This document shows, in pieces, positions 8,018 through 14,590 of a DNA stretch of 31,353 bases; positions within the stretch are counted from its first letter, which is position 1; the number at the start of each line of letters is the position of its first letter. The position numbers and the translations under genes are program-made. Source of the stretch: a virus; IMG/VR virus record IMGVR_UViG_3300012359_000042, positions 1 to 31,353 of that record; one strand, 5' to 3'. The notes below the pieces were generated by a model. It searched no databases. It saw only the letters and a list, made by a program, of their open reading frames with translations, and was not told the origin of the DNA.

Positions 8018-8503
8018 TTACTGCCCTAGTTCCTTCAGTCGCTGATCCCGCTTAGCGCGCAGCTCGTCCAGCTTGTCTGGGGCCTTGTCTGGTTCGGTGC
8101 CGAACTTAGCGTCCAGGCCCACCAGTGACGCCCTGCGCTCCCCTACGCGCAGCAGCGCAGACGACGCTTTGATGGCCAGGGCTGGGTCGCCGCCGCGTCC
8201 GCAGACACCACACCGGCCACCTTGACTCCCCCTCAAAACGGTTTCCATTATTCGCTGGATTGCGTCGAGGCGTTCCTCTTCGAGCGCGATTTGCAGTGCA
8301 CGCCCGCCGGTGAGCTTGCGTTCGGCGATTGCTTCGCTGATGTCGGCGTTGATTTGCGCGATGCTGCGCTGGGGGGTGCCGTTTTCTTCGGCTTCTTGCC
8401 GTGCGATTTGCGTGGGGGACAGTCCCGCGGCGCGCAGGGAAAGAGTCCGTGCTTTGCGGCGGGCGATGTCGTCGTCGGTGGGCTTTGGTTTGCGGGGTGC
8501 CAT
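8018..8503 (-). CDS. Probable terminase small subunit
   Basis: 161 residues from ATG 8503, which has an ideal AGGAGG 5 bases upstream. The open frame extends to 9316 but that part lies antisense to real genes and is not used. Residues about 10-60 form a basic helix-turn-helix-like segment (DDDIARRKARTLSLRAAGLSPTQIA), followed by helices and a small CGVCGRGG knuckle. Position directly before terminase large subunit and the DNA-binding N-terminus support a small terminase subunit that recognises the packaging site; sequence alone is not conclusive. Confidence 0.72.
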   Translation of the reverse strand: MAPRKPKPTDDDIARRKARTLSLRAAGLSPTQIARQEAEENGTPQRSIAQINADISEAIAERKLTGGRALQIALEEERLDAIQRIMETVLRGSQGGRCGVCGRGGDPALAIKASSALLRVGERRASLVGLDAKFGTEPDKAPDKLDELRAKRDQRLKELGQ

Positions 8504-8551
8504 GGTGCCTCCTTCCGTGCGGCATACGCAGTGTAACCTGGTAGTAGGGTG

Positions 8552-8560
8552 TGGTATACT
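8552..8560 (+). promoter_or_regulatory. Extended -10 promoter TGGTATACT for rightward genes
   Basis: TGGTATACT, identical to the element before five other plus-strand genes. Here the transcript would have a ~35-base leader with an AAGGA site before ATG 8603. GTGTGGT at 8549 is matched by ACCACAC at 8576, a 7-base inverted repeat around the start point that could be an operator. Confidence 0.75.
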
Positions 8561-8602
8561 TGAACTAGGGAACGAACCACACCAAGCCCCAAGGAACCCA
8601 CC

Positions 8603-8896
8603 ATGCTCAGCCCCGAGGATTACCGGCTCTCCATGCGAGTCAGCGCCCGCGCTAAGACCGACACCCCTGACCTGCGGACTCTGCTCATCCACCGGCTCCG
8701 CGCCGCCCCGAAGGCGGTGCTGCGGCTGTCCAACGCAAGAGACCTCGCCACCGCTGACATGGACCGTTACGGCGCGTACTGCGAACCGTGCGGACAGTGG
8801 ATCAAGCGGCCGGACTGGGGCGACGACTGGGAATGTCCCTACTGTCATACTCTGTACCGAATCGAAGTCGCGGTGTTCTCCGCCGTGCACCCGTGA
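8603..8896 (+). CDS. Zinc-ribbon protein, first rightward gene
   Basis: 97 residues. C-terminal half has two CxxC pairs, CEPC (residues about 59-62) and CPYC (about 77-80), 14 residues apart, a classic zinc ribbon. The N-terminal half is basic and helical (SMRVSARAKTDTPDLRTLLIHRLRAAPKAVLRL). AAGGA lies 7 bases before ATG. As first gene of the rightward set it might be a regulator, but no family is recognised. Confidence 0.82.
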   Translation: MLSPEDYRLSMRVSARAKTDTPDLRTLLIHRLRAAPKAVLRLSNARDLATADMDRYGAYCEPCGQWIKRPDWGDDWECPYCHTLYRIEVAVFSAVHP

Positions 8897-8908
8897 AAGG
8901 AGAAAACT

Positions 8909-9307
8909 ATGCCTGAAATGACAGCCGCTGAACAAGCAGCGTGGGAAGTCGCCAAGAACAGGGGCCTGACCATCTCCCGAAACGACCTGCGGCTTCTGCT
9001 CGAAGCTGCGAGTGCATACACATACACCAAAGAAGCAGTCTCCAGCGCCCTGAACTGGGCTGCCGACGAGGCCCAGGAAATCATCAACCCAGATGACATG
9101 GAGAGCAGCGACACCATCGCCGGTGACGACGTGGTCAATCTGGTCGTGAACCTCGCCGGGGAACGTCTTGACGGTGCCGAAACCGCGGCGGACGCGATCG
9201 GAAGCGCCTACGGCGGTGAGGACATCCAGGAATGGCACGGCTGGACGGTGAAAGACTGGCCTGAAAACGGCGAAGATTTCGGAGAAGACATCATCACTGA
9301 TGACTGA
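8909..9307 (+). CDS. Acidic hypothetical protein
   Basis: 132 residues, strongly acidic toward the C-terminus (NGEDFGEDIITDD), mostly helical with alanine-rich stretches. AAAGGAG lies 7 bases before ATG 8909. It overlaps the following ASCH gene by 8 bases. No known domain. Very acidic small phage proteins are sometimes DNA mimics, but nothing else here supports that. Confidence 0.85.
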   Translation: MPEMTAAEQAAWEVAKNRGLTISRNDLRLLLEAASAYTYTKEAVSSALNWAADEAQEIINPDDMESSDTIAGDDVVNLVVNLAGERLDGAETAADAIGSAYGGEDIQEWHGWTVKDWPENGEDFGEDIITDD

Positions 9308-9722
9308 CCTGCCCACCTACGTGGTGACGTTGCGGCAGCCGTGGGCCTGGGCGGTGATCTACGGCGGGAAGGATATCGAAAACCGGTCCCGGCGAATCAG
9401 TCCCTGCAACCTGCTCATCCACGCCGGGCTCGCCTACGACGACAACGCCGTGGACACGATCCTGGCACTGACCGGCCGGAAGCGGCTACCGGAACTGGCC
9501 ACCCGTGGCGGCTTCATCATCGGGCAAGTCACTGTTACTGACGCAACTTTCGGCAAACAGGACACACGCAGCCCGTGGGCGTTCGACAACACCTGGCACT
9601 GGCATTTGAAGAACCCCCGGCGCGCTGACCCGCCCATCACCTGCCGTGGCTACCCATCGCTCTGGCGTCCCCCGTCAGGGTGGGAAAAGTCATTCGCCCG
9701 ATCACGAAAGCGTGCGTCATGA
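9300..9722 (+). CDS. ASCH-domain protein
   Basis: 140 residues. The opening YVVTLRQPWAWAVIYGGKD followed by IENRSRR (residues 7-32) is the signature of ASCH domains: a beta strand, the LRQPWA motif and an E-N-R turn. The later GQVTVTDATF and AFDNTWHWHLKNPRR fit the rest of the barrel. ASCH domains are related to the PUA fold and bind RNA or modified nucleobases. The gene overlaps both neighbours (8 bases upstream, ATGA downstream), so it is translated as part of a chain. Confidence 0.88.
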   Translation: MTDLPTYVVTLRQPWAWAVIYGGKDIENRSRRISPCNLLIHAGLAYDDNAVDTILALTGRKRLPELATRGGFIIGQVTVTDATFGKQDTRSPWAFDNTWHWHLKNPRRADPPITCRGYPSLWRPPSGWEKSFARSRKRAS

Positions 9723-9949
9723 GACTCATACATAACCTGACCCACCAGCACATGATGGGCACCAAGGACGGCGTCGGGGAGTTCATCTCCTGCGGCTGGC
9801 GGTTTTCCCCGTATGTGCATGTCATGTACCGTCCTGACCTCCCTGGAGCCGACTGGCATGAGGTCGCAGACACCGACACTATGAGGAGGATGATGTCAGC
9901 GGGTGACGCACACGCGGCGATGGCCGAGTTGCGCGCCAGTGAGGAGTAG
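9719..9949 (+). CDS. Small hypothetical protein
   Basis: 76 residues from ATG 9719, which overlaps the previous TGA as ATGA; a GTG at 9680 would overlap far more and is less likely. Sequence is mixed, with a Trp/Tyr/His-rich centre (CGWRFSPYVHVMYRPDLPGADWHEV) and a helical C-terminus. No recognised family. Confidence 0.75.
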   Translation: MRLIHNLTHQHMMGTKDGVGEFISCGWRFSPYVHVMYRPDLPGADWHEVADTDTMRRMMSAGDAHAAMAELRASEE

Positions 9950-9951
9950 CA

Positions 9952-10185
9952 ATGGGCAGCATCTTCCGTTGCGCCAAGCACCGCAAGGAAGCTTTCACAT
10001 CGAAACAGCGGGCACTGGACCGCCTGGCTGAAGTTCTCGTCGAGGAACGCATCGGCACCAGGAAAACACCTCACCGGGTGCATTACGACGACGGCTGCGG
10101 GTTCTGGCATCTGACCAGCGAACACCGCGCCCGTTTCGAAGCAGCCGCTGAGGAAAACCTCGCCAAGCAAAAGGGGCGATTGTAA
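9952..10185 (+). CDS. Small basic hypothetical protein
   Basis: 77 residues, basic N-terminus (MGSIFRCAKHRKEAFTSKQRA), a centre reading HRVHYDDGCGFWHLTS and a helical C-terminus ending KQKGRL. The Cys/His spacing (C7, H10, then C56 and H60 or so) hints at a small metal site of the kind seen in phage proteins that recognise RNA or DNA. GAGGAG lies upstream of ATG 9952. Confidence 0.78.
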   Translation: MGSIFRCAKHRKEAFTSKQRALDRLAEVLVEERIGTRKTPHRVHYDDGCGFWHLTSEHRARFEAAAEENLAKQKGRL

Positions 10186-10395
10186 ATGTCGGATAAGCCA
10201 GAAGAAATAGAGAGGTACCTGACCCCGAGTGAGGTTGCCGCAATGTTCCGCGTGGACCCGAAGACCGTGACCAGGTGGGCGCAGGCCGGGAAGATCGGCT
10301 CGATCCGCACTCTGGGCGGGCACCGGCGGTACCGGGAGACGGAGGTATATGCACTGCTACGTGGGTACGAACCGCCGCGGCAGAGGGCCGAGTAG
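10186..10395 (+). CDS. BldC-like MerR-family DNA-binding protein
   Basis: 69 residues, single winged helix-turn-helix: YLTPSEVAAMFRVDPKTVTR, then WAQAGKIGSIRTLGGHRRYRE, then a short tail. From memory this is nearly superimposable on Streptomyces BldC (LTPAEVATMFRVDPKTVTRWAKAGKL..IRTLGGHRRYRE), far closer than to generic excisionases. BldC binds direct repeats cooperatively and delays development and sporulation in the host. A phage copy could reprogramme host development, regulate phage genes or act as an excisionase. ATG follows the previous TAA directly; AAGGGG lies upstream. Confidence 0.93.
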   Translation: MSDKPEEIERYLTPSEVAAMFRVDPKTVTRWAQAGKIGSIRTLGGHRRYRETEVYALLRGYEPPRQRAE

Positions 10396-10397
10396 CC

Positions 10398-10457
10398 ATG
10401 ATCGTCATCTTCAACGGCCCCAGTCAGAACCTTGACTGGACGGTGAAAACGTCATGA
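10398..10457 (+). CDS. Possible 19-residue coupled micro-ORF
   Basis: MIVIFNGPSQNLDWTVKTS, with its TGA overlapping the next gene's ATG (ATGA). No clear ribosome-binding site. The overlap and absence of another gene in the gap support translation; the size makes this uncertain. Confidence 0.35.
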   Translation: MIVIFNGPSQNLDWTVKTS

Positions 10458-10648
10458 ACATCTACATCGCCGTATCCGACCAGGATGGTTACACGAGCAA
10501 CATTTACGGCGCGTTCAGCACCGAGGAGAAGGCGCGGGCGGCCTGCGAGGAGGACGCTGGCAGGCCGCTCAAGTGGGCCGATGGCAGGGCAAGCCTGTAT
10601 GTCACCACCTACACGGTGCTACTCGTGAGCCTTGACGAGGCTATCTAA
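10454..10648 (+). CDS. Small hypothetical protein
   Basis: 64 residues (MNIYIAVSDQDGYTSNIYGAF...), a beta-strand opening, a helix rich in Ala/Glu (STEEKARAACEEDAG) and a hydrophobic strand at the end. The pattern resembles small phage proteins of the form strand-helix-strand with unknown function. Its end converges with the minus-strand ABC-GNAT gene, overlapping by 4 bases. Confidence 0.78.
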   Translation: MNIYIAVSDQDGYTSNIYGAFSTEEKARAACEEDAGRPLKWADGRASLYVTTYTVLLVSLDEAI

Positions 10649-11751
10649 ACCGGCAGGTACTCAAACGACCGGGTACCGAGCGAGCGTGGGTCCAGGGCAC
10701 GGGCGGTCATACCGCCCCGCTTTGGACCCACCCGCTTCCCGGTGCCGAGCTGCCTCGACCGGACGGTGGACTTCCACCGTGGTGACGCCACGAAGTAGTG
10801 CACCAGCCCAGGGTGGGCGGTGACGAACCGGTACCGGTACCCCCGGTCGGCGAGGTACTGGCCCTGCCACTCGCAAAGGCGCTTGGCGATGCCGAGTCCC
10901 TGCCAGTCGGGCAACACAACCACCCGGTGCGCCATCTGAATGTCCCGCACCTTCGGATGGGGAAAATGCCGGTACGAACTGAACGCAACTGGCCTGCCGT
11001 CGCAATACGCGGCAAAACACTTCGCCGTGGTGTGAAGGGAGGCACTCAGATAGTGATGACGTGCAAACATTCGCCAGAGGGAGCGGTCACAGGCATGGAC
11101 TTCGAGTTTGAGTGGTGGGTGGCGTTGAACCCGCCTCCACGCGAAATCACGGGCGGAAACGTCGTAGGCCCAGTCTGGCTGAAGCCACTTCTCGACATCA
11201 TAATGACAGGTAACAGCGACCAGTTGGCGGTCTGCCTTCCGCACCGTCTTCTGCACCGTGTGGGATGCCACTTTTGCGACCTGGCGGTCCACTACAGATG
11301 TGAACTCGTCGAGTACCACAAGCCCGTTGGTTTCGGCGAGAGCACGGGCGACGGTGGCGCGGAACGCTTCACCATTGGACAGGGTCCGGTAGGGCCGCAT
11401 CCACGCGGGCGGGGAACCGAACCCCACCGACGACAGCAAGCCGGTGACGTCCCGGACGCCCATCTCCGCGGGGAAGCCGTCGATGACAGCGTCGTCGGGG
11501 GGCCAGTCGTAGGTCGCTGCGACCTGGCCTGGCCACAGTTGCTGCGCCAGCAAGGTCTTACCGGCACCGGACGGGCCGTAGATCAAGCCAATGTTCCACG
11601 GGTGTTCTTCTACCGGCAGGTCGTGGTCCCACGTCAGCGTCAGCTTGTCTTCCAGCGGCACATCGAACAACCCCGACATTTGCCGGACCCGTGGTGTCAG
11701 GTGAACCGGTGATGAAACTGACACGTGAGCCTTCACGTCTGCCCCCATCAC
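10645..11751 (-). CDS. ABC-type ATPase fused to GNAT (Mom-like) domain
   Basis: 368 residues with two enzymes in one chain. N-terminal ABC-family ATPase: Walker A GPSGAGKT (59-66), a signature-like RTLSNGEAFRATVARAL (122-138), Walker B LVVLDEF (144-150) and a His in VAVTCHYD. C-terminal GNAT domain from about residue 220: FARHHYLSASLHTTAKCF, RPVAFSSYRHFPHP, and the acetyl-CoA loop WQGLGIAKRL. There are no membrane segments, so this is not a transporter. The HHYLS..F..Y..G.PVAF pattern recalls Mu Mom-type base-modification proteins. It follows a ParB-like gene by 10 bases on the minus strand. Candidate DNA-modification or anti-restriction enzyme. Confidence 0.85.
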   Translation of the reverse strand: MMGADVKAHVSVSSPVHLTPRVRQMSGLFDVPLEDKLTLTWDHDLPVEEHPWNIGLIYGPSGAGKTLLAQQLWPGQVAATYDWPPDDAVIDGFPAEMGVRDVTGLLSSVGFGSPPAWMRPYRTLSNGEAFRATVARALAETNGLVVLDEFTSVVDRQVAKVASHTVQKTVRKADRQLVAVTCHYDVEKWLQPDWAYDVSARDFAWRRVQRHPPLKLEVHACDRSLWRMFARHHYLSASLHTTAKCFAAYCDGRPVAFSSYRHFPHPKVRDIQMAHRVVVLPDWQGLGIAKRLCEWQGQYLADRGYRYRFVTAHPGLVHYFVASPRWKSTVRSRQLGTGKRVGPKRGGMTARALDPRSLGTRSFEYLPV

Positions 11752-11761
11752 GTTGGCAACG

Positions 11762-12301
11762 TCATGTCATGAGCGCCCGAACAGACAATCCGTCTGCCGA
11801 CAGTCGTTCGAGGAGGCGAAGCTGCTCGTCCTCAGTGCCGCACTCGACGATGATGCCCCACCGCATTCCGGCCTCCTCACCGTCACCGAGTTCATCGGGG
11901 AGAGGCGGGTCGATCATGCGGTCTACTTCGCTGGGACTCCAGCCAGTGCCCTCGTAGTCGCCGTCGAAGTAGGACAGTAGTTCAACGAGGGCGTCCTTGT
12001 CGTCGGTCGCCAGGTCGGAGATCCGGTTGTCAGCGACGTTGATCCGGGCGGCCTCATCGTCGCTGCATTTGAGGAGGGCACAGTCCGCTTCGGTGAAACC
12101 TTCAGCCTGCATGGCATCAGCGGTGCCGTTACCGGCAAGTATCACCATCGAGTCGCCGTCCAGTACGCGAACCACCAGTGGACGGTACTGCCCGAGCCGC
12201 TTCACCGACGCCCTGATCTGGTCGTCCGCGTGGATGCGGGCGTTACCCGGGAACCGGGTGAGGGTGGCTAGCTTCAATCGCTGCTCTCCGAGGCGTTCCA
12301 T
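11762..12301 (-). CDS. ParB/Srx-like domain protein
   Basis: 179 residues. The first 90 residues carry a ParB-like fold: LTRFPGNARIHADDQIRASV, then GQYRPLVVRVLDG, then the loop ILAGNGTADAMQAEG, and AARINVADNRISDLATDD. Family members act as CTPase clamps or nucleases; phage copies are often paired with DNA-modifying enzymes. The ~60-residue tail (WSPSEVDRMIDPPLPDEL...) is extra. Read on the minus strand inside an otherwise plus-strand region, immediately before the ABC-GNAT gene, which suggests they work together. The transcript may be leaderless (TAGACT at 12309-12314). Confidence 0.88.
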   Translation of the reverse strand: MERLGEQRLKLATLTRFPGNARIHADDQIRASVKRLGQYRPLVVRVLDGDSMVILAGNGTADAMQAEGFTEADCALLKCSDDEAARINVADNRISDLATDDKDALVELLSYFDGDYEGTGWSPSEVDRMIDPPLPDELGDGEEAGMRWGIIVECGTEDEQLRLLERLSADGLSVRALMT

Positions 12302-12308
12302 GCCTGGG

Positions 12309-12314
12309 AGTCTA
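12309..12314 (-). promoter_or_regulatory. Probable -10 (TAGACT) for ParB/ABC-GNAT
   Basis: On the minus strand, TTTGTAGACT ends 7 bases before the ParB ATG, matching the geometry of the plus-strand leaderless promoters (TGGTATACT). No Shine-Dalgarno precedes the ATG, consistent with a leaderless mRNA. TGTGAC about 16 bases further upstream is a weak -35. Confidence 0.5.
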
Positions 12315-12335
12315 CAAACAAAGGAGGATCGTCAC

Positions 12336-12698
12336 ATGAGCCGTCACGCGCTCGACAAGAACGAGCAAGCCAAGATCGAGGTTCAGCGCGGTCTCACGAC
12401 CTTGCTGAACCTCAATGAGCCTGTTCACAAGTACCTGTACGCCGCGGGCTGTAAGGGCAGGCGCAAGTCCTCCCACACCTGCCCGCTGGCGATGTTCCTC
12501 AGGAAGACCCTCCGCCTGGCGGGCTTCCCGGATTCCGGTACCGAAGTGGCGGTGGGCAAGACGGTCATCGTGGTTTATTACCCGGGCGCACGGGCGCAGA
12601 TGCTAACCATCCCCCCCGAACTGGAGGACTTCGTTGAAGCCTTTGACCTGGGTCTTTACCCGGAACTAGAAGCGGTTCCCGGTAATGTAGTAGTGTAG
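12336..12698 (+). CDS. Hypothetical protein
   Basis: 120 residues from ATG 12336 with AAGGAGG 8 bases upstream; the open frame extends back to 11997 but that part is antisense to ParB. The protein has a basic helical opening (RHALDKNEQAKIEVQRGLTT), a Cys pair (GCKGRRKSSHTCPLAMFLRK) and an acidic C-terminus. No family recognised. It diverges from the ParB gene, sharing the short intergenic control region. Confidence 0.8.
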   Translation: MSRHALDKNEQAKIEVQRGLTTLLNLNEPVHKYLYAAGCKGRRKSSHTCPLAMFLRKTLRLAGFPDSGTEVAVGKTVIVVYYPGARAQMLTIPPELEDFVEAFDLGLYPELEAVPGNVVV

Positions 12699-12703
12699 GA
12701 CGG

Positions 12704-12868
12704 ATGTGCGCCTGTCATGACCCCCTCGTATTTGGCCACCGGTGCAAGGATGAGCCCTGTGGTGACATCTATGCGTCCATCACCGAAGCACAGGTGACAG
12801 AACTAGACCGTTCACTGACTGCCATGATCAACGCCCTGAGCACGCTCAACCTCAAGCTGACAGCATGA
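12704..12868 (+). CDS. Cys/His microprotein
   Basis: 54 residues, MCACHDPLVFGHRCKDEPCGD then a helix. The pattern C-x-C-H...H-x-C-x5-C within the first 20 residues suggests one zinc site. ATG lies 5 bases after the previous stop and its TGA overlaps the next ATG, so it is translationally coupled. No stronger identification. Confidence 0.65.
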   Translation: MCACHDPLVFGHRCKDEPCGDIYASITEAQVTELDRSLTAMINALSTLNLKLTA

Positions 12869-12933
12869 CCAAGCCTCAATACGCCTCGCCCCTTGCGCAC
12901 AAGGCATGGACAACCAAAAAGAGTAGGTCATGA
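12865..12933 (+). CDS. 22-residue basic micro-ORF
   Basis: MTKPQYASPLAHKAWTTKKSRS, overlapping neighbours by ATGA at both ends. The double overlap argues for translation, either as a real peptide or as a ribosome relay to the membrane-protein gene that follows. Confidence 0.4.
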   Translation: MTKPQYASPLAHKAWTTKKSRS

Positions 12934-13340
12934 GGAGGTTCTGGCTGCTCCTAGCCTCCATGACCGTACTGTCTCTAGCGATCGGGTTCTGGTGGGACGC
13001 GGGCGGCGGGCAGACCTGGATAGCCGTCCACACGGGCACCGACTACTGCGTCGTTCCTCCCAGTGTGCTCACAGCCTGCCGTGCCTACGGCTACTGGTCA
13101 GCCTTTGGCGGTGTTTTTCCCTGGAGCATTGTCGCACTCGGCGGGGTTTTCGGTGCGCTGAGTCTGATCTGGCGTCACCACACCTGCCAGTACGCCTGGT
13201 GGTGCTGGCGCCGGCCGCAGCACCAGGTCGGTGACACCGTCCACATGATCTGCGGCCACCACCACCCCCATGTCACGCCAATCACCGCCAAGGAGGCCGT
13301 GACCCAGCTAGAAGGAGATGCCAATGACCCGCGATCATGA
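12930..13340 (+). CDS. Membrane protein with Cys/His-rich tail
   Basis: 136 residues. An N-terminal hydrophobic segment (FWLLLASMTVLSLAIGFWW, about 4-22) could be a signal anchor; a second spans about 60-82 (WSIVALGGVFGALSLIW). Between them is a segment with two Cys residues that could form a disulfide outside. The tail has CQYAWWCW and ICGHHHPHV, possible metal ligands. The start overlaps the preceding TGA. Likely a small inner-membrane protein; role unknown. Confidence 0.78.
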   Translation: MRRFWLLLASMTVLSLAIGFWWDAGGGQTWIAVHTGTDYCVVPPSVLTACRAYGYWSAFGGVFPWSIVALGGVFGALSLIWRHHTCQYAWWCWRRPQHQVGDTVHMICGHHHPHVTPITAKEAVTQLEGDANDPRS

Positions 13341-13533
13341 TGACCAGCCGTTCGGCGGGGACGGAAGCAGGTACCAGAACTGGGCCGGCAAGCCGCCGCA
13401 CTGGTGGAACATTAGTTACGACACGCACAGCGCCCCGCAACGGGCCGTACGGAATGTCATGCGATTGGTTTACACGGTCGTCGCCGTTGCGGTTGTCGTG
13501 ACGGTTATCAAGACCTTCATGTCGGCGCACTAG
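13324..13533 (+). CDS. Tail-anchored small membrane protein
   Basis: 69 residues from ATG 13324, which has AGAAGGAG 6 bases upstream (ATG 13318 lies too close to it). Polar N-terminal half, then one hydrophobic segment at the C-terminus (MRLVYTVVAVAVVVTVI). Likely anchored in the membrane with the N-terminus inside. Overlaps the previous membrane gene by 17 bases. Confidence 0.75.
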   Translation: MTRDHDDQPFGGDGSRYQNWAGKPPHWWNISYDTHSAPQRAVRNVMRLVYTVVAVAVVVTVIKTFMSAH

Positions 13534-13542
13534 CTTGTCGAT

Positions 13543-13571
13543 TTGACGGGACTGTATGTCGTATGTACAAT
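13543..13571 (+). promoter_or_regulatory. Consensus promoter TTGACG-17-TACAAT
   Basis: TTGACG at 13543-13548 and TACAAT at 13566-13571 with a 17-base spacer, the best sigma-70/HrdB-like promoter in the window. ATG 13578 lies 6 bases after the -10, so the RHH-like protein should be made from a leaderless mRNA. Confidence 0.8.
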
Positions 13572-13577
13572 AGAGGT

Positions 13578-13838
13578 ATGACAGCAACCACCAGTACCGC
13601 AAAGCGGCACAACCTCACCGCCCGAAAGAGGACCCTTCACAAGATCACCGTCAACTTCGTGCCCCGTGCCTGGACCGCGATCCGGACCGCCGCCACCGTG
13701 TTCGAGTTCTCGCAAACCGAAGCCATCAACAAGGGCGCCGTTCTCATGGGCGAGGCCGCCGAGGCAGTCACCAACGGCGGCGGCCTGTACATCCGGCACC
13801 ACGAGGGCGGCAAGATCGAACGCATCACGCTGCTCTGA
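13578..13838 (+). CDS. Ribbon-helix-helix-like regulator
   Basis: 86 residues from ATG 13578. After a basic leader (KRHNLTARKRTLHK) comes ITVNFVPRAWTAIRTAATVFEFSQTEAINKGAVLMGEAAEAV: a short strand, a helix, a turn and a second helix, as in RHH/CopG-type DNA-binding proteins, followed by a C-terminal strand pair. Its own strong promoter and a downstream terminator make it a separate unit, typical of a phage regulator. Family assignment is by pattern only. Confidence 0.78.
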   Translation: MTATTSTAKRHNLTARKRTLHKITVNFVPRAWTAIRTAATVFEFSQTEAINKGAVLMGEAAEAVTNGGGLYIRHHEGGKIERITLL

Positions 13839-13906
13839 CCAACGACCGGCACGCCAAGTCGCGCCGCACCAGCCCTCGCCGGCCGACCAGTAAGAATTAC
13901 CTGAAC

Positions 13907-13966
13907 GTGGCTCCCTCGTAAGCGCAGGTGCGATCGGTCTCAATCCCTCCGTCGAGAGGGAGCCAC
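13907..13966 (+). repeat. Long-range inverted repeat (11-bp arms)
   Basis: GTGGCTCCCTC at 13907-13917 is perfectly complementary to GAGGGAGCCAC at 13956-13966 with a 38-base loop. No gene occupies the interval on the plus strand. It may be a structured RNA leader or an operator pair. It precedes a terminator hairpin. Confidence 0.6.
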
Positions 13967-13973
13967 CCAACCG

Positions 13974-14004
13974 CCCCCGCCGGTTTCCTAGATTCCGGCG
14001 GGGG
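13974..14004 (+). terminator. GC-rich hairpin terminator
   Basis: Perfect 10-base-pair stem CCCCCGCCGG/CCGGCGGGGG with an 11-base loop, no T tract. It ends the unit of the RHH-like gene or, together with the inverted repeat just upstream, forms an attenuator before the next operon. Confidence 0.65.
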
Positions 14005-14022
14005 CACCAAGGATCGAAGAAC

Positions 14023-14193
14023 ATGGCAAGAAAGCCCGGCCAGGCGGTGCTGCTCGACATTGATGTCCCGTACACCACGCAGTCCCGGCATTACTGTTGC
14101 GAGCACAAACCCGCATGTCACTACTATGCGGGCTGCCGCCACTGCCCATGCGTCGTGGCGTGGGGCGGTGAAGGCCCAGGTGACTGTGACTGA
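14023..14193 (+). CDS. Cys-rich microprotein
   Basis: 56 residues with eight cysteines and several histidines (HYCCEHKPACHYYAGCRHCPC), likely binding one or two zinc ions. AAGGA lies 8 bases before ATG 14023. The gene overlaps the next one by 14 bases in a different frame. Confidence 0.7.
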   Translation: MARKPGQAVLLDIDVPYTTQSRHYCCEHKPACHYYAGCRHCPCVVAWGGEGPGDCD

Positions 14194-14416
14194 CAACAGG
14201 GTGGTGACGGCGTACTCACTGTTCGACGCCGCACCTCGCGGTGCGTGGCTGACGGCGAACGTTCACACCATCAACACCCTGAAGTATTACCTCGGACGGT
14301 ACGTTCGCGAAGGCGACGAAGGCGTCCTGACCGCTGGCGTGTGCCACCACTACAAGCTGGCCCAGGTTCCCGTCATCGTGGACAGCATCAAGCGGATCGC
14401 GGCGAGTGTCCGGTGA
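14180..14416 (+). CDS. Small hypothetical protein, GTG start
   Basis: 78 residues if started at GTG 14180, where AAGG is 6 bases upstream; a second GTG at 14186 is possible. The open frame before it is antisense-like noise over the microprotein gene. Sequence VTAYSLFDAAPRGAWLTANV then a helical Tyr/Arg-rich stretch; no domain recognised. Confidence 0.68.
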   Translation: MTVTDNRVVTAYSLFDAAPRGAWLTANVHTINTLKYYLGRYVREGDEGVLTAGVCHHYKLAQVPVIVDSIKRIAASVR

Positions 14417-14580
14417 GTCAGCGGGTGAAACTGGCGCTCTGGTGCCTGGGAATCGTCATCACCATGTTCGGGCTAGTTGCGGGCGGTGTCGTGCTGCACC
14501 ACGTCTTCGTCGGTCAGTCGCAGTACCAGGTGAGACACTCGCTGCGGCATCTGTGCCACGAAAATACCGCGTTTTGCTGA
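14413..14580 (+). CDS. Single-pass membrane microprotein
   Basis: 55 residues from GTG 14413, which overlaps the previous TGA. One hydrophobic segment (LALWCLGIVITMFGLVAGGVVL, about residues 7-28) after a short basic N-terminus, then a polar His/Arg/Cys tail. Predicted N-in membrane protein; function unknown. Confidence 0.68.
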   Translation: MSQRVKLALWCLGIVITMFGLVAGGVVLHHVFVGQSQYQVRHSLRHLCHENTAFC

Positions 14581-14590
14581 AGGAGCCCTG

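Noticed and set aside
8504-9316. N-terminal 271 codons of the 432-codon minus-strand frame before terminase small subunit
   Set aside because: Antisense to two convincing plus-strand genes; the AGGAGG site at 8503 marks the true start.
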